From Planctomycetota bacterium (lineage in GTDB: Bacteria; Planctomycetota; PUPC01), in the NCBI GenBank assembly GCA_003559755.1, contig PWKM01000086.1, positions 1 through 6,209 of the forward strand: a stretch of DNA of 6,209 nucleotides, in the 5' to 3' direction. The translations under genes and the position numbers were made by a program. How positions within the stretch are numbered: position 1 is the stretch's first letter; each line of letters opens with the position of its first letter. Shown here piece after piece: positions 1 through 6,209 of this stretch. The notes under the pieces are model-generated. The model was not told the DNA's origin. It saw only the letters and a program-made list of their open reading frames with translations, and did no database searches.

Positions 1-183
1 CCGCGACGGGACGACGACCCGGCCGACCTGGTGTCCCCCAACGCCGAGCCGGAGATCGCGTTCAACTGGTTCACCGGGCTGGGCACGACGGAGAGGCACA
101 TCTACATAGCCGACGGCGGCAACCGCCGGATTATCCGCGTGGCCAAGACATACGCGACGGAGACGGTCAGCCCCATCGAGTAG
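1..183 (+). CDS. C-terminal end of an NHL-repeat-like beta-propeller protein (5' partial)
   Basis: An open frame runs from the first base of the window to a TAG stop at 181-183, giving the last 60 residues of a protein whose start lies outside the window. Residues 33-47 read HIYIADGGNRRIIRV. This matches the core of an NHL repeat: a hydrophobic strand, then (V/I)AD, a glycine turn, N-x-R-I, and a closing strand. NHL repeats build beta-propellers, often extracellular or periplasmic in bacteria, that bind ligands or partner proteins. The preceding segment is rich in Asp and Pro and looks like a loop between blades. No membrane segment or catalytic motif is visible in this piece, so its cellular location and function cannot be judged. 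The reading frame is secure. The NHL assignment rests on one repeat only, and another propeller family with a similar strand motif is possible. Confidence 0.6.
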   Translation, partial: PRRDDDPADLVSPNAEPEIAFNWFTGLGTTERHIYIADGGNRRIIRVAKTYATETVSPIE

Positions 184-276
184 GTCCCCCGGCGGCGGCA
201 GAAGCCGGGCAGCAGAGCGCGTGGACGCGGCCGTGTTCGCCGTGTTGGCATCGGTCCGCCGGCAATTCAATTATGT

Positions 277-282
277 GAGGGA
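277..282 (+). promoter_or_regulatory. Weak ribosome binding site for the FAD-dependent oxidoreductase
   Basis: GAGGGA lies just before the GTG start at 285, with GAGG ending four bases upstream. The spacing is short but usable. An in-frame TGA at 276-278 means no start further upstream is possible, so this site and the GTG decide the N-terminus. Confidence 0.5.
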
Positions 283-284
283 TT

Positions 285-1634
285 GTGCAAACGATTCGCG
301 AGCCGGAACGAGAGACGCCGGTGGTCCACGAGGCCGACCTCGTGGTGGTCGGCGGGAGTTGTACCGGGGTGTTCGCGGCGGTGCGAGCCGCCCGGCTGGG
401 CTTGAGCGTCGCCATCATCGAGAAGCAGAACTGCTTCGGCGGGGTCGCCACGGCGGGGGCGGTCAACGTCTGGCACAAGCTCTATGACACGGCGAACGAA
501 CAGCCGATCATCGGCGGGCTGACCAGCGAGGTGCTCGACCGGCTGGAAAAGCGAGACGCGGTCCTCGCCCCGAAAGGGCCGAAAGGGGCCTTCCGGCTGA
601 ACACCGAGGAGCTGAAGATCGAGCTGGACGAGCTGGTGGTCGAGCACGACATCAAGCCCTTCCTGCACAGCTTTTTCGTCGCCCCGGCCCTGGAATCGGA
701 ACGGCTCGAGGGCGTCGTCATCGAGAACAAGAACGGCCGGCAGGCGATCCTCGGCCGGTACTTTGTGGACGCCACGGGTGACGGCGACCTCGCCCGGCAC
801 CTCGGCCTGCCCCTCCATGCGCCCGAATCGCTCCAGCCGCCGACCACCTGCGCCAAGCTGTACGGGATGGCGACGATGGGCGAGTTCGACTGGCTGGCAG
901 CGGTCCGCGAGCACGGGGCCGAGTTCGGGCTGGAGCCCGACTGGGGCTGGGGCGGCCCGACCCCGGGACTGCCCGATATCCAGATGCGGGCGGACAACCA
1001 TATGTTCGGGGCCGATGCGTCGGACGCCGAACAGTTGACCCGGATCGAGATCGACGGGCGGCGCAAAGTGCGGGCGGTCATCGATCTGCTCCGCAAGTAC
1101 GGCCCGCCCGGCTCCTCGATCTCGCTGGTGGACCTGGCCGCGACGGCGGGCATCCGCGAGACCCGGCGGGTCGCGGCTCGCTACTGCCTCACCGGCGACG
1201 ACGTGCTGTACGGCCGACGGTTCGACGACGCGATCGCCAACGGATCCTACCCGGTCGATATCCACCACAGCGAGGGAACGGGGATCACGTTCCGGATGCT
1301 GGACGGGACCGAGCGGGTTGTGCCGGAACGCGGGCTGCCGGCGAAGACGGGCCGCTGGCGGGACCCGCTGCCGGAGGGCGACCCGACGTTCTACCAGGTC
1401 CCGCTCCGGTCCATCACCCCGGAGGGGGTGCCCAACCTCGTGCTCTCCGGCCGGATGCTGGACGCCGACAAGGTCGCGTTCAGCGCCGTGCGGGTGATGG
1501 TCAACACCAACCAGACCGGCGAGGCGGCGGGCGTGGCGGCCGCCCTGGCGATGGAGGAGAATTCTCCCGTGGGCGACGTCGATCCGCAGCAGGTCCGGCA
1601 GACGCTCGCCGACGGCGGGTCGGTGATCCTCTGA
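285..1634 (+). CDS. FAD-dependent oxidoreductase, FAD_oxidored family, substrate unknown
   Basis: A complete 449-residue flavoprotein that starts at GTG 285, the first start possible after an in-frame TGA. Residues 18-46 form the N-terminal Rossmann fold: hydrophobic strand DLVVVGG, glycine loop GGSCTG (23-28), helix, and a second strand ending in E46, the usual ribose-binding acid. Next come FGGVATAGAVNVW (51-63), the glycine-rich segment typical of this family, and ATGDGDLA (163-170), the second FAD-contact motif. IRETRR (290-295) and the C-terminal SGR...VAFSAVRVMVNTNQTGEAAGVAAALA (388-422) also match the FAD_oxidored pattern (PF12831). There is no signal peptide or membrane segment, so it is probably cytoplasmic. 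Such proteins are common in planctomycetes and Verrucomicrobia, sometimes named xanthan lyase or GlcD-like without good evidence. The loop carries Cys26 where many relatives have Pro-Ala. It converges on the glycosidase gene, which hints at carbohydrate metabolism but does not prove it. Family assignment is firm; the reaction is unknown. Confidence 0.85.
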   Translation: MQTIREPERETPVVHEADLVVVGGSCTGVFAAVRAARLGLSVAIIEKQNCFGGVATAGAVNVWHKLYDTANEQPIIGGLTSEVLDRLEKRDAVLAPKGPKGAFRLNTEELKIELDELVVEHDIKPFLHSFFVAPALESERLEGVVIENKNGRQAILGRYFVDATGDGDLARHLGLPLHAPESLQPPTTCAKLYGMATMGEFDWLAAVREHGAEFGLEPDWGWGGPTPGLPDIQMRADNHMFGADASDAEQLTRIEIDGRRKVRAVIDLLRKYGPPGSSISLVDLAATAGIRETRRVAARYCLTGDDVLYGRRFDDAIANGSYPVDIHHSEGTGITFRMLDGTERVVPERGLPAKTGRWRDPLPEGDPTFYQVPLRSITPEGVPNLVLSGRMLDADKVAFSAVRVMVNTNQTGEAAGVAAALAMEENSPVGDVDPQQVRQTLADGGSVIL

Positions 1635-1653
1635 CCGCCGCCGGGCCGGCCGG

Positions 1654-3675
1654 TCACGCCTTCCGTTCCAGCACCATCAGGGCGTAGCGGGCAAATGCGG
1701 GCAGCCGGACCACCGCCCCGCGCCGGGTCTCGACCATCTCGACGTCCGCCGGCTCGTGCGATTGGTCCGGGACGTACAGCCGGGGGGCCCAGCCGGCATC
1801 GCCGAGCAGGACCTGGGCGCCCCGCCTCACCGGCTCGTCGCTGTAGTTGACCAGGTGCAGGAGCGTCGGCCCGTCGTCGGCCTTCTTCAGCACCTCACAG
1901 AACAACGCATCGGGGCCGTTCACCCACAAGTCGAGCTTCGCCGCCCGAATGACCGCCTGGGGGAAGACCTGCCAGGTCGGGGACAGCCGGAGATGCTGAA
2001 GCCCCCCGTACCCGCCGAGCTCGGAGTAGGTGGGCATGGCATCCCGCTCGAACCGGACCTGGGGGATATACACGGCCCTGCCCTTGCCGCAGTCCGCTTC
2101 CATCCGACGTCTCCCTGCGAAGGTGCCCGGGCCCGTGCGCGTGTCGTAGCGCATCGCGAAGTCGTCGCCGTTGGCGATCGATTGGAACAACGGGGCGAAC
2201 CGCCACCGGCTGATCTGCCGGTGGTCCTCGGCGTATGTCCCGGCGTTCTCCAGAATGACCACGGCCCCGCCGCCCTCGACAAACCGGCGGATCGCCTCCA
2301 GTTCGTCGTCTGCCAGGCAGGCGCAGCCGGGGACCACCAGCACCTTGTAGCGGTCGAGGGTGCCGTCGAGGAGCTGTTGGCCCCACATCGGCATCCACGG
2401 GATGCCCCCGCACAAAAGCTGCTGCTGGGCCAGGCGCATTACCGTGTAGGCCTCGTGCCACCGGAGGGTGAGCGAGCCGTCGTGGCGGAGGACGGCGACG
2501 TCCGACGCGGGCTCGACATCGCGGTAGAACCCGTCCCGATTCGCCCGGAAGAACTCGAGATAGGGCTCGTATCCGCGGCCCAGCGTCCCGCTGCCGTCGT
2601 TGAACGCGAGCCCCTCGCAGAAGATCAGCCCGGGCACGTCGGAGCCGCCACAGGGCACGAACCGGACGTTCTCGCCGAGCGCCCGGCCGTACTTGTAGCC
2701 GTGTGCGTTGGACGAGATGGCGTCGTCGCGGATGCCGACGGGGCCGACCGCGTTCTCCATATAATACATCGCCGGGGTCTTCCGCAGCCGCCAGAAATCG
2801 ATCCCGCTCGTCAGCCGTTCGTTGTATTTCCGGGGGAAGCTCGGGTTCCCCATCAGCCCCACCTCGGGATCGACGCTCTGGATGTATTCGTACACCTCGT
2901 GCCAGGCGTCGGCCAACTGCTCGCACCGGAACTCGATGAACTCCTGCATCACCGGATCGATGATCGGGCGGGGCGTCTCGGTGTAGTCGCTCCACGGGCG
3001 GAACGGCGGCAGGTCGATCCCGTCCACACGCCACAGGCCGAACCGCTCCCATCTCGATTGGGGCGTGGGGAAATTCTCCTGCAGGTACGCGCCGAAGCCC
3101 GTCCGGCAATGGTCGCAGTAGCACAGCGTATCGTGCCCCTCGAACAGGCACATGTTGTCGAAGTAGATGACATCGGGGCCGTACTCCTCGATGGCCAGCT
3201 TGCAGACGCTCTTGATGAATGCGATGACCTCGGGGTTCCCGGGGCAGCCCCGCCACCGGAAGTACTGGTGGATGCGGTCGCCGTACTCGATGGGCCTGCC
3301 GTCCGCGCCGATCTGCACCCAGTCGCGGGCCTCGGGGAACTCGTGGAAGAAGGTGTCGGTGAAGATGCTGCCCCACTGGGTGTAGAAACCCGCCCGGACG
3401 CCGTGTTTGTGGAGGTGGCTGGTGAACCGCCCGGCCCGCTCCATCTCCAGCTTCTCGGCCTCGAGGCCCAGCCCCTTGAAGAACCCGAACTCGACGAAAT
3501 TGTAGCTGGCCTCGGCGATCTCGCGGGCGCCCGCCTCGCTGAACAGGCGCTCGTAATGCTCCTCGATGTCCTCGTGGCAGCCGCCCCGGCGGCGCATAAA
3601 CGCGACCGGCTCGTGCGGACGGTTCCCGTCGAGGACCCCCTCGGTCTCCCACCACGGCTGACGCTCCTGCGGCAT
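1654..3675 (-). CDS. GH42-like glycoside hydrolase with beta-galactosidase trimerisation-type domain
   Basis: A 673-residue protein starting at ATG 3673-3675. The frame is open up to a GTG at 3693, but AAGGAG seven bases before this ATG overlaps that extension, so the ATG is preferred. Residues about 25-385 look like a TIM barrel. C144, then C185, C187 and C190 (CYCDHC followed by a Phe-rich helix), match the pattern of the four-cysteine zinc site of GH42 beta-galactosidases. MEN at 306-308 resembles the GH42 nucleophile strand, making E307 the candidate nucleophile. At the barrel position where GH42 has Asn-Glu, this protein reads YFDNM (171-175), so the usual acid/base glutamate is absent. 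Residues about 391-500 resemble the GATase-like trimerisation domain (DVAVLRHDG, then YKVLVVPG and FVEGGGAVVILE). Residues about 600-673 look like a C-terminal beta domain (LLHLVNYSDEP). There is no signal peptide, so a cytoplasmic enzyme acting on imported oligosaccharides is likely. The exact sugar is unknown, and a non-GH42 hypothetical glycosyl hydrolase family is the main alternative. Confidence 0.75.
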   Translation of the reverse strand: MPQERQPWWETEGVLDGNRPHEPVAFMRRRGGCHEDIEEHYERLFSEAGAREIAEASYNFVEFGFFKGLGLEAEKLEMERAGRFTSHLHKHGVRAGFYTQWGSIFTDTFFHEFPEARDWVQIGADGRPIEYGDRIHQYFRWRGCPGNPEVIAFIKSVCKLAIEEYGPDVIYFDNMCLFEGHDTLCYCDHCRTGFGAYLQENFPTPQSRWERFGLWRVDGIDLPPFRPWSDYTETPRPIIDPVMQEFIEFRCEQLADAWHEVYEYIQSVDPEVGLMGNPSFPRKYNERLTSGIDFWRLRKTPAMYYMENAVGPVGIRDDAISSNAHGYKYGRALGENVRFVPCGGSDVPGLIFCEGLAFNDGSGTLGRGYEPYLEFFRANRDGFYRDVEPASDVAVLRHDGSLTLRWHEAYTVMRLAQQQLLCGGIPWMPMWGQQLLDGTLDRYKVLVVPGCACLADDELEAIRRFVEGGGAVVILENAGTYAEDHRQISRWRFAPLFQSIANGDDFAMRYDTRTGPGTFAGRRRMEADCGKGRAVYIPQVRFERDAMPTYSELGGYGGLQHLRLSPTWQVFPQAVIRAAKLDLWVNGPDALFCEVLKKADDGPTLLHLVNYSDEPVRRGAQVLLGDAGWAPRLYVPDQSHEPADVEMVETRRGAVVRLPAFARYALMVLERKA

Positions 3676-3682
3676 ATGGCCT

Positions 3683-3688
3683 CTCCTT
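3683..3688 (-). promoter_or_regulatory. Strong Shine-Dalgarno deciding the glycosidase start
   Basis: Read on the minus strand, AAGGAG lies at 3688-3683 with a seven-base spacer to the ATG at 3675. This near-consensus site sits inside the longer open frame that begins at GTG 3693, so it argues for the ATG and against the six-residue-longer version. Confidence 0.8.
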
Positions 3689-3747
3689 CCCACTTCTGTA
3701 CGTGGTCGCGGCGTTCACAGCCGGGCGGCGGCTGCCGATGAGCGGAC

Positions 3748-3776
3748 AGCGTATCACGACGCCGGCCTCGTGACAA
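3748..3776 (-). promoter_or_regulatory. Candidate sigma70-type promoter for the glycosidase gene
   Basis: On the minus strand, TTGTCA (3776-3771; five of six matches to TTGACA) is followed after exactly 17 bases by TACGCT (3753-3748). The -10 element itself is a weak match, but TGA directly before it supplies an extended -10 TGN. Initiation would fall near 3741, leaving a leader of about 65 bases that contains the strong Shine-Dalgarno. This is prediction from sequence only; planctomycete promoters are poorly characterised and GC-rich DNA gives chance matches. Confidence 0.45.
3754..3773. promoter_or_regulatory. 20-bp palindrome in the promoter spacer, candidate operator
   Basis: The two ten-base arms TCACGACGCC and GGCCTCGTGA pair at nine of ten positions; only the pair 3760/3767 (C opposite C) fails. 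There is no loop between the arms and no T-run on either side, so it looks like a dimeric protein's binding site rather than a transcription terminator. It spans the gap between the candidate -35 and -10 boxes and overlaps the -35 by three bases. A repressor bound here would block RNA polymerase. Size and central CG-rich symmetry resemble LacI- or GntR-type operators, but no regulator gene lies in the window, so the binding protein is unknown. Confidence 0.5.
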
Positions 3777-3810
3777 GCGGATCGGCTGTGCGGGACGCCC
3801 CGGCAGGGGG

Positions 3811-5952
3811 TTATTTCTCGCACATGTCGTGGAACTCGTCTTCGCTGATGATGCGGATGCCGAGCTGCTCGGCCTTGTCGCGCTTGCTCCCGGCCCCCGG
3901 GCCGGCCACGACGTAGTCGGTCTTCGAGCTGACACTCGATGTCGCCCGGCCGCCGAGCCGCTTCACCTTCTCCTCCGCCTGGGAACGGGTCATCGACTCC
4001 AGCGAGCCGGTGAACACGAATGTCATCCCCTTGAACCGGTCGTCGGCGGGCTCTTCGGCGGGTTCCGCCGCTCCGGTCAGGGCCTGGATGCCCGCCTCCT
4101 TCAGGCGTTCGACGACCTTGATATTGGCGTCGTTGTCGAAGAAGTCGGCGATGGACCGGGCGACGACGGGGCCGATCTCGGCGACCTGCTCGAGGTCGTC
4201 GGTCGAAGCGTTCATGATCGCGTCGATGCTCCCGAAATGGTCGGCGAGGACCTCGGCGACGTGCTCGCCCACGTTCCGGATGCCCAGGGCGACGAGCGCC
4301 CGCCGGAGCGGGCGGCCCTTGCTCGCCTCGAGCGCGTCGATCAGGTTGCCGGCCGACTTCTCGCCCATCCGCTCCAGGTTCGCCCAGTCGTCCTGCCCGA
4401 TGCGGTAGAGGTCGGCCGGGTCGTTGACCAGCCCGCCGTCCACGATCTGGTCGATGAGCTTGGTGCCCAGGCCGTCGATGTCCATCCCCCGCTTGGCGGC
4501 GAATATGTCGATGGCCCCCTTGAGCCGGGCGGGGCAGGCGATGCTGGTGCAGAACAGGACCGAGCCGCCGGATATCTCCTCGACCGGGCCGCCGCAGCCC
4601 CGGCAGCGGTCGGGCAGCGCCTTGTTCGAGTGCCGCTTGAGAAATTCGTCGCAATCGCGGCCCCGGCACCAGTAGTACACCCGGTCCGGCCGGCGCTCGC
4701 GCTCGACGGGTCCGTCGCAGACCGGGCATTGGTCGGGCATCTCGAAGCTCCTCTCGTCACCGGTCCGGTTCGCCTCGACCGGGGCGACGACCTCGGGGAT
4801 GACGTCGCCGGCCCGCTGCACGATGACCGTGTCGCCGATGAGCACCCCCTTGCGGGTGATCTCGTCGGCGTTGTGGAGCGTCGCCCGGGCGACCTCGACC
4901 CCGCCGACACGGACCGCCTCGAGCTCGGCGACGGGGGTGAGCGCCCCGGTCCGGCCGACCTGGACGGTGATGTCGCGGAGCCGGGTCGTCTCCCGGCGGG
5001 GCGGGAACTTGCAGGCGATGGCGTAGCGGGGGTTCCGGGACCGCACGCCGAGCTGCTGCTGGGAATCGAACCGGTTCACCTTCAGGACCACCCCGTCGAT
5101 CTCGTATGGGAGGCCGTCGCGGTCGGCCATCAGCTCGCGGTAGAACTCGATGGCCTCGTCGAAACGGCGGCACAGCCGCCAGGGCCGGACGGTGCGCAGC
5201 CCGAGCGACCGGAGGAAATCGAGCAGCCCGGCCTGATCGGTCACGTCCGCCCCTTCCACCCGGCCCACGCCGTAGAAGAAGATGCCGAGCGGCCGTCCTG
5301 CGGTCACCGCCGGATCGAGCTGGCGGAGAGAGCCGGCGGCCGCGTTCCGGGGGTTGGCGAACTCCTTCTCGCCGGCCTCGGCCTGCTGCCGGTTGAGCTC
5401 CTCGAACCGCTGTTTCTCGATATAGACCTCGCCCCGGGCGTCGAGCAGGGACGGGGCCTTCCGCTCGCGTTCGAGCAGCCGTTGGGGCACGGCCCGGATG
5501 GTGCGGATGTTGTGAGTCACGTCCTCCCCGGTCGTCCCGTCGCCCCGCGTCGAGCCGGTGACCAGCACGCCGTTCTCGTAGGTGAGTTCGACGGCCAGCC
5601 CGTCGAGCTTCGGCTCGGCGACCAGCTCGACCTCGCCGCCGAGCGCGTCCCGGACCGGGCGGAAGAACCGGTCCTCGACCTCCTGCTCGTCCATCGCGTT
5701 GTTCAAGCTGAGCATCGGGACGACGTGGCGGACGGTGTCGAACTCCTCGGCCGGCTGGGCGCCGACTCGCTGTGTGGGCGAGTCGGGGGTGACGAGTTCG
5801 GGGTGCTCGGCCTCGAGCTCTTCGAGCCGCCGCATCAGCCGGTCGTATTCCGCGTCGCTGATCTCGGGGTCGTCGAGCACGTAGTAGCGGTAGTTGTGGA
5901 AATGAATCTGCTCGCGGAGTTCCCGAATCTCCTGCTCGATGTTTGCGGCCAT
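3811..5952 (-). CDS. ligA: NAD-dependent DNA ligase LigA with duplicated zinc finger
   Basis: A complete 713-residue bacterial DNA ligase. It seals 5'-phosphate/3'-hydroxyl nicks with NAD+ as adenylate donor, joining Okazaki fragments and finishing repair in the cytoplasm. Domain Ia carries YRYYVLDDPEISDAEYD (21-37), which binds the nicotinamide half of NAD+. The nucleotidyltransferase domain has the catalytic lysine in K115-LDG, STRGDGTTGED (134-144), RGEVYI with E175, FANPRNAAAGSLRQLDP (199-213), EIDGVVLKV (284-292) and CKFPP with K315. The OB domain includes VGRTGALTPVA (332-342). Two four-cysteine fingers follow: C409, C412, C429, C434 and C450, C453, C468, C473. Relatives normally have one, and the duplication explains much of the excess over the usual length of about 670. 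Helix-hairpin-helix repeats occupy about 490-605 and a BRCT domain about 636-713 (FVFTGSLESMTR, then TDYVVAG). The start ATG has an AAGGGAG Shine-Dalgarno with an eight-base spacer. Ligase identity is certain. A TPR-like gene lies 69 bases upstream on the same strand. Confidence 0.98.
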   Translation of the reverse strand: MAANIEQEIRELREQIHFHNYRYYVLDDPEISDAEYDRLMRRLEELEAEHPELVTPDSPTQRVGAQPAEEFDTVRHVVPMLSLNNAMDEQEVEDRFFRPVRDALGGEVELVAEPKLDGLAVELTYENGVLVTGSTRGDGTTGEDVTHNIRTIRAVPQRLLERERKAPSLLDARGEVYIEKQRFEELNRQQAEAGEKEFANPRNAAAGSLRQLDPAVTAGRPLGIFFYGVGRVEGADVTDQAGLLDFLRSLGLRTVRPWRLCRRFDEAIEFYRELMADRDGLPYEIDGVVLKVNRFDSQQQLGVRSRNPRYAIACKFPPRRETTRLRDITVQVGRTGALTPVAELEAVRVGGVEVARATLHNADEITRKGVLIGDTVIVQRAGDVIPEVVAPVEANRTGDERSFEMPDQCPVCDGPVERERRPDRVYYWCRGRDCDEFLKRHSNKALPDRCRGCGGPVEEISGGSVLFCTSIACPARLKGAIDIFAAKRGMDIDGLGTKLIDQIVDGGLVNDPADLYRIGQDDWANLERMGEKSAGNLIDALEASKGRPLRRALVALGIRNVGEHVAEVLADHFGSIDAIMNASTDDLEQVAEIGPVVARSIADFFDNDANIKVVERLKEAGIQALTGAAEPAEEPADDRFKGMTFVFTGSLESMTRSQAEEKVKRLGGRATSSVSSKTDYVVAGPGAGSKRDKAEQLGIRIISEDEFHDMCEK
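4534..4728 (-). other. Region of ligA encoding two tandem four-cysteine zinc fingers
   Basis: The first unit has spacing C-x2-C-x16-C-x4-C (residues 409-434), the second C-x2-C-x14-C-x4-C (450-473). The first cysteines of the two units are 41 residues apart. Both begin with the pattern C-x-x-C-x-GPVE, which suggests an ancient internal duplication. The second unit continues with PARLKGAIDIFAAKRGMDIDGLG, as the single finger of ordinary LigA does, so the first unit or the linker is the added part. All eight cysteines are present, so both units could bind zinc. Confidence 0.75.
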
Positions 5953-5960
5953 GCCTGGGG

Positions 5961-5967
5961 CTCCCTT
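5961..5967 (-). promoter_or_regulatory. Ribosome binding site of ligA
   Basis: AAGGGAG on the minus strand (5967-5961) lies eight bases before the ATG at 5952. It supports that start, as does the match of the N-terminal residues to the beginning of other LigA proteins. Confidence 0.7.
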
Positions 5968-6021
5968 CGGGGCGGTCTGCGTTCCGACGGTGGCGGCGGG
6001 ACAGGGCGGGCGGGCCGGGCT

Positions 6022-6209
6022 CTACTCCGGCTCCGGCCCCCGGTCTCCGTCTTCCTCCTCCTGCTCCTCCTCCTGCCCCTCTTCCTTCCGGCGTTCTTCG
6101 ATCATCCGCAGGTCGCGCAGGGCGAAGGCGTGTTCGTAAAAGTTGTGGACTTCGAGGCCGATGCATCTGTTGAACAGGTCCTCGGCCCTGTCCAGGTCGT
6201 CGTCGGCCA
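6022..6209 (-). CDS. C-terminal end of a TPR-like protein with a glutamate-rich tail (5' partial)
   Basis: A minus-strand frame enters from the right edge of the window and stops at TAG (6024-6022), giving 61 residues after two leftover bases. Residues 4-40, including DLDRAEDLFNRCIGLE followed by a second helix up to MIEERR, have the length and Ala/Leu/Phe spacing of a TPR-type helical hairpin. The last about 20 residues are a disordered acidic tail with QEEEQEEE and a closing EPE. TPR proteins act as scaffolds for protein contacts, and nothing here suggests an enzyme. ligA begins 69 bases further on the same strand without a clear promoter between, so the two may share a transcript. The frame is supported by GC-biased third positions and by a protein-like composition. 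The TPR call is tentative because only one hairpin is visible. Confidence 0.55.
   Translation of the reverse strand, partial: ADDDLDRAEDLFNRCIGLEVHNFYEHAFALRDLRMIEERRKEEGQEEEQEEEDGDRGPEPE
6053..6076. repeat. Two perfect tandem copies of a 12-bp unit in the acidic tail
   Basis: The plus-strand unit TCCTCCTCCTGC occurs at 6053-6064 and again at 6065-6076. On the minus strand it is in frame and encodes Gln-Glu-Glu-Glu twice. Being a multiple of three, gain or loss of a unit would lengthen or shorten the tail without a frameshift. Confidence 0.8.

Noticed and set aside
245..274. TTGGCA at 245-250 with AATTAT at 269-274 as a promoter for the oxidoreductase
   Set aside because: The 18-base spacing is tolerable, but initiation would fall at about 281, inside the ribosome binding site and nearly on the start codon. 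Not accepted without transcript data.
267..1268. A 333-residue minus-strand open frame opposite the oxidoreductase
   Set aside because: It lies antisense to a gene with clear FAD motifs, and its sequence has no family signature.
1641..1653. GGCCGGCC and CCGGCCGG palindromes between the convergent stop codons as a bidirectional terminator
   Set aside because: The overlapping palindromes leave no loop for a hairpin and no T-run follows on either strand. Chance GC-rich symmetry is more likely.
3676..3693. GTG at 3693 as the glycosidase start
   Set aside because: It would translate through the strong Shine-Dalgarno that is properly spaced for the ATG at 3675; the six added residues have no supporting evidence.
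1756..3741. A 661-residue plus-strand open frame opposite the glycosidase gene
   Set aside because: It is the complement of a real gene in GC-rich DNA, where stops are rare. Its protein is biased to Arg, Pro, Val and Ala, has no recognisable domain, and shows no coding logic of its own.
3798..3810. CCCC-GGCA-GGGG just after the ligA stop as a terminator hairpin
   Set aside because: The stem is only about four pairs and is not followed by a T-run on the minus strand, so an intrinsic terminator cannot be supported.
1895..4729. A 944-residue minus-strand open frame spanning parts of the glycosidase and ligA
   Set aside because: The translation is dominated by Arg, Gly and Pro and runs through both real genes and their intergenic promoter region in another frame. 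It is a high-GC artefact.
4757..6166. A 469-residue minus-strand open frame overlapping the 5' half of ligA
   Set aside because: The composition is almost entirely Arg, Pro, Gly and Ala, a typical shifted-frame shadow of ligA.

Overview
The window is strongly GC-rich, with third codon positions nearly all G or C, and reads as ordinary bacterial chromosome. The gene content fits a planctomycete or related PVC-group bacterium, probably an environmental lineage: an FAD_oxidored-type flavoprotein, a GH42-like cytoplasmic glycosidase, an NHL-type propeller end and a TPR-like protein. That placement is an inference from gene families; no marker in the window proves it. No tRNA, rRNA, CRISPR array, insertion sequence or phage gene was found.

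Layout from left to right. (1) Bases 1-183, plus strand: the C-terminal end of a protein with an NHL-repeat-like motif. (2) 285-1634, plus strand: a complete FAD-dependent oxidoreductase of unknown substrate. (3) 1654-3675, minus strand: a complete GH42-like glycosidase with a beta-galactosidase trimerisation-type domain. It converges on the oxidoreductase with only 19 bases between the stop codons. (4) 3676-3810: an intergenic region holding a plausible sigma70-type promoter whose spacer is filled by a near-perfect 20-bp palindrome, together read as an operator-controlled promoter for the glycosidase. (5) 3811-5952, minus strand: NAD-dependent DNA ligase LigA with all catalytic motifs, but apparently two tandem four-cysteine zinc fingers instead of one. 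(6) 6022-6209, minus strand: the C-terminal end of a TPR-like protein with a glutamate-rich tail, cut by the window edge and just upstream of ligA.

How they work together. LigA is a housekeeping enzyme of replication and repair, possibly transcribed with the TPR-like gene upstream of it. The glycosidase appears separately regulated and is probably part of carbohydrate catabolism. The oxidoreductase may act on a related substrate, but the only support is proximity. The points most worth a second look are the duplicated zinc finger in LigA, the glycosidase that keeps the GH42 cysteine cluster but lacks the usual Asn-Glu acid/base pair, and the palindrome inside the glycosidase promoter.
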